Of a stretch of DNA of 64,000 nt, positions 53,904 through 62,143 are shown piece by piece. How positions within the stretch are numbered: the first letter of the stretch is position 1; each line of letters starts with the position of its first letter. This DNA comes from Bacillota bacterium (lineage in GTDB: Bacteria > Bacillota > Clostridia > Lachnospirales > Lachnospiraceae). Position numbers and translations under genes: made by a program. Under the pieces are notes generated by a model. It was not told the DNA's origin and did no database searches. It was given only the letters and a program-made list of their open reading frames with translations. Location: NCBI GenBank assembly GCA_023416695.1, contig JAEZGY010000010.1:1-64000 (forward strand). The letters are read 5' to 3'.

Positions 53904-54758
53904 TCATTCCCTACGGACAAGAGAATCAAGGGATATTTCCCCGTCAAAGACTTTCACTGCTGCGCCGGATAAGTAAACGATATTTTCCTTTTGATCATAA
54001 AATACTTTTAGAATCCCTCCCCGACATGTTACCACGACATAGGAATCCAGTTGCCCAGTAAGAATGCCTGCTACGACAGATGCTGCTGTGCCTGTACCAC
54101 AGGCCATGGTTTCTCCGGCTCCTCTTTCCCAGACTCTCATTCTGATATTATTACGATCTACTACTTGAACAAACTCTACATTGATTCGATTTGGGAATTT
54201 TAAATTGTGCTCAAGAGGTAGACCATAGGTACTCACAGGAAAGGTACCTACATTATCTACGAAAATTACTGCATGTGGATTACCCATTGACACACAGGTA
54301 ATCTTAAACTCCTTGTCAAGGACGGTGATTGGTTCCTCTATCACGGTCTCCTTTTCACTAACCACTGGAATTTTATTAGCAATAACGATAGGTTTACCCA
54401 AATCTACCATAACTTCAACTACTTTGTTTTGATTTAAGGTGAGAAATAGTGTCTTAATCCCTGCCAAAGTGTCCACTGTTAAAGTAGTCTTAGTTTTTAT
54501 ATTATTTTCATATACATACTTCCCAATACAGCGGATTGCATTACCACACATCTCTCCTACAGAACCATCTGCGTTGTACATACGCATGCTTACATCAGCA
54601 TTCTCAGAGGTTCCTATTAAAACCAGTCCATCAGCCCCAATTCCCATGTGACGATCACTTAGAATTCTGGCTAGTTTTTCTGGATTCGGAATTTTTTCAA
54701 ACCTAGCGTCCAAGAAAATATAGTCATTTCCACAGCCATGCATTTTGGTAAACTTCAT
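53904..54758 (-). CDS. dapF: Diaminopimelate epimerase
   Basis: A 284-residue DapF that converts LL- to meso-diaminopimelate for peptidoglycan and lysine. The two catalytic cysteines are in MCGNAIRCIGKYVY and ETMACGTGTAASVVA; the start MKFTKMHGCGNDYIFLD is typical. It sits between the ANTAR gene and the NC-domain gene, with gaps of 46 and 50 nt and no clear terminator, so it may belong to the glnA transcript. AAGGAG precedes the ATG; AATGAC and GTCATT around that site could form a hairpin that hides it. Confidence 0.96.
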   Translation of the reverse strand: MKFTKMHGCGNDYIFLDARFEKIPNPEKLARILSDRHMGIGADGLVLIGTSENADVSMRMYNADGSVGEMCGNAIRCIGKYVYENNIKTKTTLTVDTLAGIKTLFLTLNQNKVVEVMVDLGKPIVIANKIPVVSEKETVIEEPITVLDKEFKITCVSMGNPHAVIFVDNVGTFPVSTYGLPLEHNLKFPNRINVEFVQVVDRNNIRMRVWERGAGETMACGTGTAASVVAGILTGQLDSYVVVTCRGGILKVFYDQKENIVYLSGAAVKVFDGEISLDSLVRRE

Positions 54759-54804
54759 ACAATGACTCCTTACTTATCCTTATTGTCATTATATGAAGCT
54801 CTTA

Positions 54805-55371
54805 TTATATTGGTGTCTTTAACAACGTCAAGAGCTTTTCCGCTGTTTCTACCATATTAGTTCCACTATCCATGCTAGTTTTTTGTATATAGCGATGAGC
54901 TTCTTCCTCACTCATATGATTACGCTCCATTAACAAGCTTTTTGCCTTATTTATCATAGCAATTTCCTCAACAGAGCGGAGTTTGGAACGATCCTTTTGT
55001 TTCTCCAATATCCTCTTTCTACGTCTTTGATACTGTACAGTCATTATTTGGAGAGTTTGAAGCAGCTCATTCAACTTAATTGGCATACTAAGACATACTA
55101 TCCTACCATTGGTTACTTCTTCTATCTTAGTCTGGGATGCCACTAACAACATTTCAAATCCATCAGGAAGATAATTTTGTAGCTGTAGGTAATACATATC
55201 AGAAAAACGATATCCACTCACTACAATCCCAGCATCCAATTCATTTGCTATGCTAATAACCTGAGCTCCAGAGGTACAAGTTGCACTAACTTCAAGACCA
55301 TTGCGAACTAACACTGTTTTTATATTCTTTGCATCTTCAAGTTTCGGAAAAGCAACAATAATGCTTAACAT
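54805..55371 (-). CDS. ANTAR-domain RNA-binding antiterminator, NitR-like
   Basis: A 188-residue protein. Residues 1-115 look like a response-regulator receiver, but the phosphoacceptor aspartate seems to be replaced by serine (GIVVSGYRF), so it may not be phosphorylated. A basic coiled-coil linker (RRRKRILEKQK) leads to the ANTAR domain, about 130-185 (AMINKAKSLLMERNHMSEEE, then AHRYIQKTSMD). ANTAR proteins bind paired hexaloop RNA hairpins and prevent termination. It is 43 nt after glnA, the position of nitR in some solventogenic clostridia (from memory). Likely targets are the glnA and gltB leaders. Confidence 0.88.
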   Translation of the reverse strand: MLSIIVAFPKLEDAKNIKTVLVRNGLEVSATCTSGAQVISIANELDAGIVVSGYRFSDMYYLQLQNYLPDGFEMLLVASQTKIEEVTNGRIVCLSMPIKLNELLQTLQIMTVQYQRRRKRILEKQKDRSKLRSVEEIAMINKAKSLLMERNHMSEEEAHRYIQKTSMDSGTNMVETAEKLLTLLKTPI

Positions 55372-55414
55372 GTAACACCCCCAAGCTTCCCATTTATTTG
55401 GTTTTAATGAGTAG

Positions 55415-56740
55415 TTAAATACGTTTTAAATACTCATCTACCTCCCAGTTAGAAACTTGTTGGTTATATTTCGTCCATTCCTTCTTCTTTGCTTCTAAAT
55501 ATGTTTTAGTAATGTGCTCCCCTAATACATCCTTAAAAAATGTATCTTGTTCAAAAGCTTCAATTGCCTCTCCCAAAGAGCTTGGTAGCGTTTCAATCCC
55601 CAACTCCTCTGATTTTTCCACACTTAGGGTGCGTAAATCTACATCTATGGAATCTGGTGCTATGAGCTTATTCTTTATTCCCTCTAATCCAGCTGCCATA
55701 CATACTGCCAAAGCAAGGTATGGATTAGAAGCACAATCTGGACTTCTAAGTTCTATTTTAGTAATTCCAGATCTAGTATCCGGAATACGAATCAAAGGAC
55801 TTAAGTTATTCTTTGACCACCCTATATGTACAGGAGCTTCAAACCCTGGTACCAGACGTTTATAGGAATTAACAATTGGATTGGTAATTAAACACATTCC
55901 TTTTACATGCTTTAGGATACCTGCAATAAAAGACTTCGCTTCGTCACTTAAACCACGATTCTCTCCTTTAAACATATCCTTACCATCCTTGTACATTGCT
56001 ATATTGATGTGCATACCTGAACCCTTAATTCCTGTTTTTGGTTTTGGCATAAAGGTAGCATGGAGACCGTGTCTTCTAGCAACCGTTCTTATTACCAGCT
56101 TAAAAGTCACAATATTGTCTGCTGCATTTAAAAGTCTATCATACTTAAAATCCACCTCGTGCTGCCCTGGTGCATCTGCATGGAAAGAAGAGGTTACTTC
56201 AAACTCCATATCCTCTAACATTAGAACCATTTCTCGTCTAGCATTTTCACCAGTATCTAGTGGTCCAATATCAAAATAACTGCCCTGTTCAGATGTATTT
56301 GTAGTTATACCTCCCTGTTCATCTAAATCAAATAGGAAGAATTCACACTCAGGACCAATATCAAAATCATAGCCCATATCAGCGGCTTCCTTAATTACTT
56401 TCTTTAATATGTATCTGGAATCTGCATCAAATGGAGTCCCATCTGGTTTATAGACATCGCAAATGAATCTTGCTACTTTTCCTTGTTGCGGTCTCCATGG
56501 GAAGATTTCAAAGGTGTCAAGGTCTGGGTATAAATACAGTTCCTGTCGACTTACACCTGTAAAGCCTTCGATAGCTCCACAATCAAAGATACACTTGTTA
56601 TTTAACACCTTATCCAGCTGACTAATCGTCACAGCCATATTTTTTAAGTTACCATAAATGTCAACAAACTGGAGACGAATAAATTCTACGTCTTCCTCCT
56701 CTACAAGTCGAATAATGTCTTGAACAGTATACTTACCCAT
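55415..56740 (-). CDS. glnA: Glutamine synthetase type I
   Basis: A 441-residue GSI-alpha enzyme, the Firmicute length, without an adenylylation-site insertion. It makes glutamine from glutamate, ammonia and ATP. Landmarks are FVDIYGNLKN, DADSRYILKKV, the metal site GPECEFFLF, FHADAPGQHEVDF, MPKPKTGIKGSGMH and NSYKRLVPGFEAPVHIGW. The start at 56740 (MGKYTV) follows AAAGGAGAG; a longer reading lacks a site. The ANTAR gene follows by 43 nt. The leader has a consensus promoter, a terminator and several small hairpins. Confidence 0.96.
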   Translation of the reverse strand: MGKYTVQDIIRLVEEEDVEFIRLQFVDIYGNLKNMAVTISQLDKVLNNKCIFDCGAIEGFTGVSRQELYLYPDLDTFEIFPWRPQQGKVARFICDVYKPDGTPFDADSRYILKKVIKEAADMGYDFDIGPECEFFLFDLDEQGGITTNTSEQGSYFDIGPLDTGENARREMVLMLEDMEFEVTSSFHADAPGQHEVDFKYDRLLNAADNIVTFKLVIRTVARRHGLHATFMPKPKTGIKGSGMHINIAMYKDGKDMFKGENRGLSDEAKSFIAGILKHVKGMCLITNPIVNSYKRLVPGFEAPVHIGWSKNNLSPLIRIPDTRSGITKIELRSPDCASNPYLALAVCMAAGLEGIKNKLIAPDSIDVDLRTLSVEKSEELGIETLPSSLGEAIEAFEQDTFFKDVLGEHITKTYLEAKKKEWTKYNQQVSNWEVDEYLKRI

Positions 56741-56850
56741 AACTATCTCTCCTTTAACAAATCTTTGAATTAATCCTTTGTAGAACAAAGAGCTTTGCTT
56801 GTATAGCTCTCCGTCTAAGGTGGGTCGTAAAACGACATAATCTATACAAT
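56741..56850 (-). other. Hairpin-rich glnA leader after the terminator
   Basis: Three short hairpins follow the terminator on the minus strand: GTCG/CGAC (56824-56836), AGAGCT/AGCTCT (56789-56810) and CTTTG/CAAAG (56776-56790). The last two share two bases and may alternate. No known glutamine riboswitch motif is recognised. Confidence 0.45.
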
Positions 56851-56890
56851 AAAAAAGGGCAAGGGCATACTACCTGTAGCGCCCTTACCC
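56851..56890 (-). terminator. Terminator in the glnA leader
   Basis: Minus strand GGGTAAGGGC (56881-56890) pairs with GCCCTTGCCC (56857-56866) and is followed by six U. Its loop holds GCT[ACAGGT]AGT, a hexaloop with A at position 1 and G at 4. It lies downstream of a consensus promoter and upstream of glnA, so it may be an attenuator; it could also be the ordinary terminator of the deacetylase gene ending at 56936. Confidence 0.75.
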
Positions 56891-56901
56891 AAGTTGTTTT
56901 C

Positions 56902-56930
56902 ATAATAGCAATCACATCCCAGTTTGTCAA
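56902..56930 (-). promoter_or_regulatory. Promoter of glnA
   Basis: Minus strand TTGACA (56925-56930), 17-nt spacer, TATTAT (56902-56907), near-perfect sigma-A consensus. The start near 56895 is only a few nucleotides before the terminator hairpin. Confidence 0.75.
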
Positions 56931-56935
56931 GCTCT

Positions 56936-57715
56936 TTACTTTTTATATTGTCTTCCTTCATGATCCATTTCATAATTCTCTTTATAGATGAGCTGACTAA
57001 TAGGTACAATTTCATACCCCTTTTCCTTAAGACCTTCAATAATTGAAGGTAAGGCCTCTAGGGTGTACTTACCACCATTGTGAAACAATATAATTGAACC
57101 ATTGCCTAAATGCGGATTCTTTAGAATCCTATTTGCTATGGTTTTCGCATCATAATCCTTCCAATCTAAGGAATCCACATCCCACTGGATACAATAGTAT
57201 TTTAGTTCATTACACACATTGATAAGATTATTGTTGTAATCTCCAAAAGGTGCCCGAAATAGATTCATGTCCTTCCCCGTCAATGCCTTGACTTTATCGT
57301 GTACCACTTGAATTTCTGAGATACATTCCTTCTTACTTAATTGTGACATCTGCTTGTGATTCTGACTGTGATTGCCTATATCATGGCCTGCTGCTGCAAT
57401 TTTTTTTACGTCTTCTCCATATTTGTCCACCCAGCCACCTGTTAGAAAAAAAGTAGTCTTCACATTATACTTAGCAAGGCAATCTAAGATCTTCTGGGTC
57501 TGATCATTGCCCCATGCTGCATCAAAGCTTATGGCCACTTGAGGTTTATCTGTTTTTACACAGTAGATAGGAAGTTTTTTTGTTGGGTTTGATGTTACTG
57601 AAATAGCATCGGGCATATAGTTCATTCCTATTGCAAAGATTCCAATGGCTGTTAACACGATAATTCCTATCCTTATAAAACTACTAACTACTTCTTTATT
57701 CCAATTACTGTCCAT
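56936..57715 (-). CDS. Polysaccharide deacetylase, PdaB-like
   Basis: A 259-residue membrane-anchored NodB-type deacetylase. One N-terminal hydrophobic helix (about residues 11-32) is followed by the catalytic domain with VAISFDAAWGND (the TFD motif has a second aspartate pattern), TTFFLTGGWVDKYGED, HDIGNHSQNHKQMS with the metal histidines, and FRAPFGDYNNN. Homologues deacetylate cell-wall or cortex glycans; the size and helix match PdaB of sporulating species. I use the ATG at 57715; a TTG four codons earlier is possible. It ends just before the glnA promoter. Confidence 0.85.
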   Translation of the reverse strand: MDSNWNKEVVSSFIRIGIIVLTAIGIFAIGMNYMPDAISVTSNPTKKLPIYCVKTDKPQVAISFDAAWGNDQTQKILDCLAKYNVKTTFFLTGGWVDKYGEDVKKIAAAGHDIGNHSQNHKQMSQLSKKECISEIQVVHDKVKALTGKDMNLFRAPFGDYNNNLINVCNELKYYCIQWDVDSLDWKDYDAKTIANRILKNPHLGNGSIILFHNGGKYTLEALPSIIEGLKEKGYEIVPISQLIYKENYEMDHEGRQYKK

Positions 57716-57787
57716 AGTTACACCCAATAGAGCTTGTTAATATAATATATTGCCTATGAAGGCTGATTATGACTTGTAGATAATGTA

Positions 57788-57816
57788 GAAAAAGACGTGC
57801 CAACAATGGCACGCCT
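57788..57816 (-). terminator. Transketolase terminator
   Basis: GGCGTGCC pairs with GGCACGTC over ATTGTT on the minus strand, followed by TTTTTC. Confidence 0.88.
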
Positions 57817-57841
57817 TACCTATTTAAGTATTCATTTCAAA

Positions 57842-58783
57842 TTATTTTACAAAAGCCTTAACCTTTGCTGCAATGTTATCAGCATCTAATCCATATTTCT
57901 TGATTAACTCTACTGCAGGACCAGATTCACCAAATGCATCATTGATACCGATCTTTAATACAGTAGCTGGATAGTTAGCACATAATGCATCGCTTACTGC
58001 ACTACCAAGGCCACCAATAATGGAATGCTCCTCTACAGTAACAATCTTACCAGTTTCCTTTGCACATGCGATAATTAAGTCTTCATCTAATGGCTTAATT
58101 GTGTGAATATTTACAACTTTAGCGCTAATTCCTTCTGATTCAAGCATCTTTGCCGCTGCAAGACTCTCACCTACACAAAGACCAGTAGCTATGATAGTAA
58201 CATCCTTACCTTCTCGTAATACAACACCCTTACCTAATTCAAATTTATACTCAGCATTGTCGTTGATTACAGGTGCTGCAAGACGTCCAAAACGAAGGTA
58301 TACAGGACCATCATGTTCATAAGCTGCTTTTACTGCTGCTCTTGCTTCTACATCATCACTTGGATTAATTACTACCATTCCTGGGATAGTTCTCATTAAT
58401 GCAATGTCTTCATTACATTGATGAGTTGCACCATCTTCACCTACAGATATACCTGCGTGAGTTGCACCAATCTTTACATTAAGGTGTGGATATCCAATGG
58501 AGTTACGAACCTGTTCAAAAGCACGGCCTGCTGCAAACATAGCAAACGTACTAGCAAATGGAACCTTTCCAGTAGTGGACATCCCTGCTGCAATTCCCAT
58601 CATGTTACACTCTGCGATACCACAGTCAATATGACGGTCTGGAAAAACCTTTTTAAACATACCAGTTTTAGTCGCTTCTGCCAAATCTGCATCTAATACA
58701 TATAGATTATCATGTTCTTTACCAAGTTCTACTAAAGCATTACCATAGCTTTCTCTTGTTGCAATTTTCTTTACTTCTGACAT
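57842..58783 (-). CDS. Transketolase, C-terminal subunit
   Basis: A 313-residue protein with the pyrimidine-binding and C-terminal domains of transketolase (DADLAEATKT, RHIDCGIAECNMMGIAAGM, GEDGATHQCNEDIALMR with the catalytic glutamate nearby in the ECNM segment). It pairs with the subunit encoded just upstream, which it overlaps by 13 nt. Transketolase moves two-carbon units in the pentose phosphate route, which suits growth on arabinose and xylose from hemicellulose. Split transketolases are common in clostridia. Confidence 0.93.
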   Translation of the reverse strand: MSEVKKIATRESYGNALVELGKEHDNLYVLDADLAEATKTGMFKKVFPDRHIDCGIAECNMMGIAAGMSTTGKVPFASTFAMFAAGRAFEQVRNSIGYPHLNVKIGATHAGISVGEDGATHQCNEDIALMRTIPGMVVINPSDDVEARAAVKAAYEHDGPVYLRFGRLAAPVINDNAEYKFELGKGVVLREGKDVTIIATGLCVGESLAAAKMLESEGISAKVVNIHTIKPLDEDLIIACAKETGKIVTVEEHSIIGGLGSAVSDALCANYPATVLKIGINDAFGESGPAVELIKKYGLDADNIAAKVKAFVK

Positions 58784-59607
58784 AATGCTTCACCTGCCTT
58801 TTCTAACTCTTCCTTAGCCTGATTATATTGCTCATCATTTGGTGCAGTACCATGCCAGCTAGCCTTATTCTCCATAAAGCTTACACCTTTACCCTTTACA
58901 CTCTTAGCAATAATTGCAGTAGGCATACCTTTTATTTCTTTTGCTTGCTTAAATGCAGCTGCTATTTGATCAAAATCATGTGCATCCACATTAATTACAT
59001 GAAAGTTAAAAGCTTCAAACTTTTTATCTATAGGGTATGGAGAACAAACGTCATCAATATTACCATCAATTTGAAGGCCATTATTATCTACAATAACCAC
59101 TAGATTATCTAGATTATGGGAGCCTGCAAACATAGCCGCTTCCCAAACCTGTCCTTCTTGAATCTCACCATCACCAAGAAGAGTATATACTCGATAGGAC
59201 TCATTAGTAAGCTTAGCAGATAAAGCCATACCTACTGCTGCGGATACTCCCTGTCCTAAAGAACCACTAGACATATCTACACCAGGAATATGTTTTTTGT
59301 CAGGATGTCCTTGTAAATAAGAACCCACATGACGTAAGGTTACTAAATCCTCTACTGGGAAAAACCCCCTGTGAGCGAGTGTTGAATATAAACCAGGCGC
59401 TACATGGCCTTTAGATAATACGAAGCGGTCTCTGTCTGGTTTATCAGGATTAGCAGGGTCAATATTTAACTCTTCAAAATACAGATAAGTAAAAATATCT
59501 GTAGCTGAAAGAGAACCACCTGGATGTCCTGATTTTGCACTATGCACTGCATCGATGATTCCCTTACGAATCTCATTCGCAGTTTTTTGTAGTTCTAATG
59601 TTCTCAT
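58771..59607 (-). CDS. Transketolase, N-terminal subunit
   Basis: A 278-residue protein with the thiamine-diphosphate-binding domain. GHPGGSLSATDIFTYLYF, DRFVLSKGHVAPGLY and GDGEIQEGQVWEAAMFAGSH (the GDG...N motif) bind cofactor and magnesium. The catalytic histidines at SGHPG and KGHVAP are present. The start overlaps nothing upstream; GGTGG precedes the ATG. The C-terminal subunit gene overlaps its end by 13 nt. Confidence 0.94.
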   Translation of the reverse strand: MRTLELQKTANEIRKGIIDAVHSAKSGHPGGSLSATDIFTYLYFEELNIDPANPDKPDRDRFVLSKGHVAPGLYSTLAHRGFFPVEDLVTLRHVGSYLQGHPDKKHIPGVDMSSGSLGQGVSAAVGMALSAKLTNESYRVYTLLGDGEIQEGQVWEAAMFAGSHNLDNLVVIVDNNGLQIDGNIDDVCSPYPIDKKFEAFNFHVINVDAHDFDQIAAAFKQAKEIKGMPTAIIAKSVKGKGVSFMENKASWHGTAPNDEQYNQAKEELEKAGEALCQK

Positions 59608-59798
59608 TCTAATACCACCTTTACAAAATTTATAACTAATAGTTAGTTATCCTGCCATTGTAGAAAACACATTTTTAAATGACATATTATAAAGCCTACA
59701 AGAATTACTTCTTGTACATTCTATATATTACCATAAAGTTTATTGATTGTGAATACCTATTTGTTTAGTTAATAAACTTTATCCATAATAACCGGAAA

Positions 59799-61085
59799 TT
59801 ATAAACTAAAATATGCAACTAATAACTTTTCTAAATCCACTTGATCCTTGATTCCCATAGTCTCTCTAGCGGAGTGCATGGCTAAAATCGGAATGCCAAT
59901 GTCTTGTGTCTGCATAGGTAACAAAGAATTTGTAATAGCACCTAAGGTTGACCCCCCCTTAACATCAGAACGATTATAATATTTCTGGTATGGAAGGCCA
60001 CATTTATCGCAGATCTGAACCAAAATACCTACCATCTCACAATCACTAGCATACGCCTGGGTATTCGTAATTTTGATAGCGATTCCATGATTTAAATATA
60101 CTTTATTGGTAATATCTGATTTTTCCTTCTTGTTTGGATGCACTGCATGAGCAACATCTACAGAAACACAATGGCTTTTTAATAATGCATCATTGTAGCT
60201 AAGAATGTTGCCACCCAGACTACAATAAATTTTCTGTAAAAGCAATCCAAGTAGATTGGAATCAGCACCTTTTTTAGAACGACTACCAATCTCCTCATGA
60301 TCAAAACAGGCAATAACATCAATGCCGTGGCTTCTTTCGCTTGTAATAATTCCTGTCAGACAGGCTTGTACACTTGATAAGTTATCAATTCTCGGTGCAG
60401 AAATAAACTCTTTTTTGAGACCAAATTCTACACCTTCTTCTTTTAAATAAACTCCTAACTCAAAATCTAAGATGTCCTTTACAGAAATCTTTAATTCTTT
60501 GGCTAAGGCTTCCATGAACTCCTCTTGCTTAACACGTTCTCCTGTCATGCCAAGCAAAGGAAGCATATCAATCTGATTGTTTAGTTCCTTTCCTTTATTG
60601 ACATCACGATCAAGATGAATGGCCAGGTTTGGAATCGTTAGTAAAGGACGTTTAAAGTCAACTAATCGAACCTCAGGATGAAATAGGTCCCTGTTTCGGA
60701 TTGCAACCTTTCCCGATATAGACAAAGGGCGATCCATCCATGTATTTAAAATAGGACCCCCATAAACCTCTACATTTAACTTTGTATAAGCACCATCTAC
60801 AATCTCAGGCTTCGCCTTCAGACGAAAACCGCAAAAATCTGTATGGGCATAGGCAAATCGAAAGCCCTCTCCTAGTTGAAACTGCTCATTGACACGAAAC
60901 GCAAGAAAAGAACTGTGGTAAAGTTCCATAAAGTAACCCTGTCCCTTTTTCAGTTCAAAAGATTCTGCCATATTTAGTTCCGTAAATCCGGCCTCTAACA
61001 GTTGTCTTTTCGCTTCCTGTACACAATGAATTGGTGAAGTTGATACTTCAATTGTATTGAGTAATCTTTTGCTAATCTGGTTCAT
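59799..61085 (-). CDS. M18 aspartyl aminopeptidase
   Basis: A 428-residue zinc aminopeptidase of family M18 (ApeB/DAP type). Metal ligands are seen in YAHTDFCGFRLKAKP, DVIACFDHEEIGSRSKKGAD (Asp and the Glu pair) and SVDVAHAVHPN; the last histidine is in the C-terminal ILAMHSARETMG. It releases N-terminal residues, often acidic ones, from peptides in the cytosol. The start at 61085 (MNQISKR) has GGATGGAG upstream; a longer reading from 61109 lacks a better site. It is a single gene. Confidence 0.93.
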   Translation of the reverse strand: MNQISKRLLNTIEVSTSPIHCVQEAKRQLLEAGFTELNMAESFELKKGQGYFMELYHSSFLAFRVNEQFQLGEGFRFAYAHTDFCGFRLKAKPEIVDGAYTKLNVEVYGGPILNTWMDRPLSISGKVAIRNRDLFHPEVRLVDFKRPLLTIPNLAIHLDRDVNKGKELNNQIDMLPLLGMTGERVKQEEFMEALAKELKISVKDILDFELGVYLKEEGVEFGLKKEFISAPRIDNLSSVQACLTGIITSERSHGIDVIACFDHEEIGSRSKKGADSNLLGLLLQKIYCSLGGNILSYNDALLKSHCVSVDVAHAVHPNKKEKSDITNKVYLNHGIAIKITNTQAYASDCEMVGILVQICDKCGLPYQKYYNRSDVKGGSTLGAITNSLLPMQTQDIGIPILAMHSARETMGIKDQVDLEKLLVAYFSL

Positions 61086-61186
61086 ATTTCTCCATCCTTT
61101 GCTCCCCATTCCTTTATATTATAGCATATGGAGATATTCTTTACTATGTAAACCTCTAAAACTTTACAAGTTTTTTCAATTACACG

Positions 61187-61225
61187 CAACAACCGTGCGA
61201 AGCTTTTGCTACCACGGTTGTTTGC
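61187..61225 (-). terminator. Hairpin after the 161-residue membrane protein gene
   Basis: CAACAACCGTG pairs with CACGGTTGTTTG (one bulge) directly after the stop codon of the gene at 61227. There is no U-tract, so it may be a weak terminator or an mRNA end structure. Confidence 0.45.
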
Positions 61226-61226
61226 A

Positions 61227-61712
61227 CTACATATTGGCATGCTTTAATATGAGATGATCTAAAACAGATTTATAAATTATTACGATATGGGCATCAATAA
61301 AACAATACTTGTTAGCAACATACTCATATGCTTTATATAAAAATGCAGTAGTAACAGCTCCTACAAATAATAAACCTAGTATAAATGGAAGCCCTTGGAC
61401 AAGAAGAAGAATTAAGCTAATTATATACACAATAAATATAAATTTAAATGTTCTGCTAATTCGTAACACAAGATTAAGAGAATCTGAGAGTCGTTTGGTC
61501 ATTTTTATTAGGGACTCCACGTCCTTGTCCTTTAGCCTATTATAGATATCTTCATATATTTCAACATTATCTAATACCCGATGATTGTATGTTTTATTGC
61601 TTATTAGCTTTTGGTAACATGCGAAATATTGTTCGTAACAGTTTACACCTAATTCCTTACAGATAAGTTTTCGGAATACACTCGCCATATTTTGTTCACC
61701 AGCTTTTTTCAT
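61227..61712 (-). CDS. Small membrane protein, unknown
   Basis: A 161-residue protein. The first 85 residues are soluble and helical (with NHRVLDNVEIYEDIY and DVESLIKMTKRLSDSL), followed by two hydrophobic segments at about 88-108 and 110-130 and a short tail. No family recognised. GAGGTG precedes the ATG. It stands alone between the aminopeptidase gene and an AT-rich gap. Confidence 0.6.
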   Translation of the reverse strand: MKKAGEQNMASVFRKLICKELGVNCYEQYFACYQKLISNKTYNHRVLDNVEIYEDIYNRLKDKDVESLIKMTKRLSDSLNLVLRISRTFKFIFIVYIISLILLLVQGLPFILGLLFVGAVTTAFLYKAYEYVANKYCFIDAHIVIIYKSVLDHLILKHANM

Positions 61713-62053
61713 TCAAGCACCTCATTACAAGTATTCTATTCCGGAGACAAGTCGTTATTGCATTAAGAAAATGCCTATAATTTGGTGTCTACTATATTAT
61801 ATTATTGCTTTAATATTTAGAAACAATTATAGTAAATTTTGTATATTTTCTTATTCTTGAAATCATTGGCTAAAATAAAAATATTCTATATCTTTTCTAA
61901 TAATACAATAGTCTGAATTAATGGAAATTCCACGAATTATTCACAATAAGTTCATATTTTATCCATACTCTAAACATATTTGTCTATTATAATGAGATTA
62001 TCAATTAAGAAAATATCTTAATTAAGACAATTTTTTAAAACTTTTTCATAAAA

Positions 62054-62085
62054 AAGCCTGATAGTGATCCCCCTCTATCGGGCTT
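62054..62085. terminator. GC-rich hairpin, possible terminator
   Basis: AAGCCTGATAG (62054-62064) pairs with CTATCGGGCTT (62075-62085), one G-U pair, loop of 10 nt. It is preceded by A runs and lies 15 nt from a second, stronger terminator. What it ends is not clear, since no gene is read into it from the left. Confidence 0.55.
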
Positions 62086-62100
62086 CTCCTCTTTTACATA

Positions 62101-62136
62101 GCAAAAAAGGAATCGTTTTCACGATTCCTTTTTTGC
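62101..62136. terminator. Perfect bidirectional terminator of the PAS gene
   Basis: GCAAAAAAGGAATCGT pairs perfectly over 16 bp with ACGATTCCTTTTTTGC, loop TTTC. Confidence 0.92.
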
Positions 62137-62143
62137 TCCTTAA

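Larger units (their letters stand above)
61713..62143. other. AT-rich intergenic region with two hairpins
   Basis: 431 bp. Most of it is AT-rich without reading frame or stable structure. Near the right end lie the hairpins at 62054-62085 and 62101-62136, listed separately. A promoter for the gene at 61227 should be here on the minus strand, but several AT-rich candidates compete. Confidence 0.5.

Noticed and set aside
56741..56900. Glutamine riboswitch (glnA motif) before glnA
   Set aside because: The conserved core of the motif, as far as I remember it, is absent; only simple hairpins are seen.
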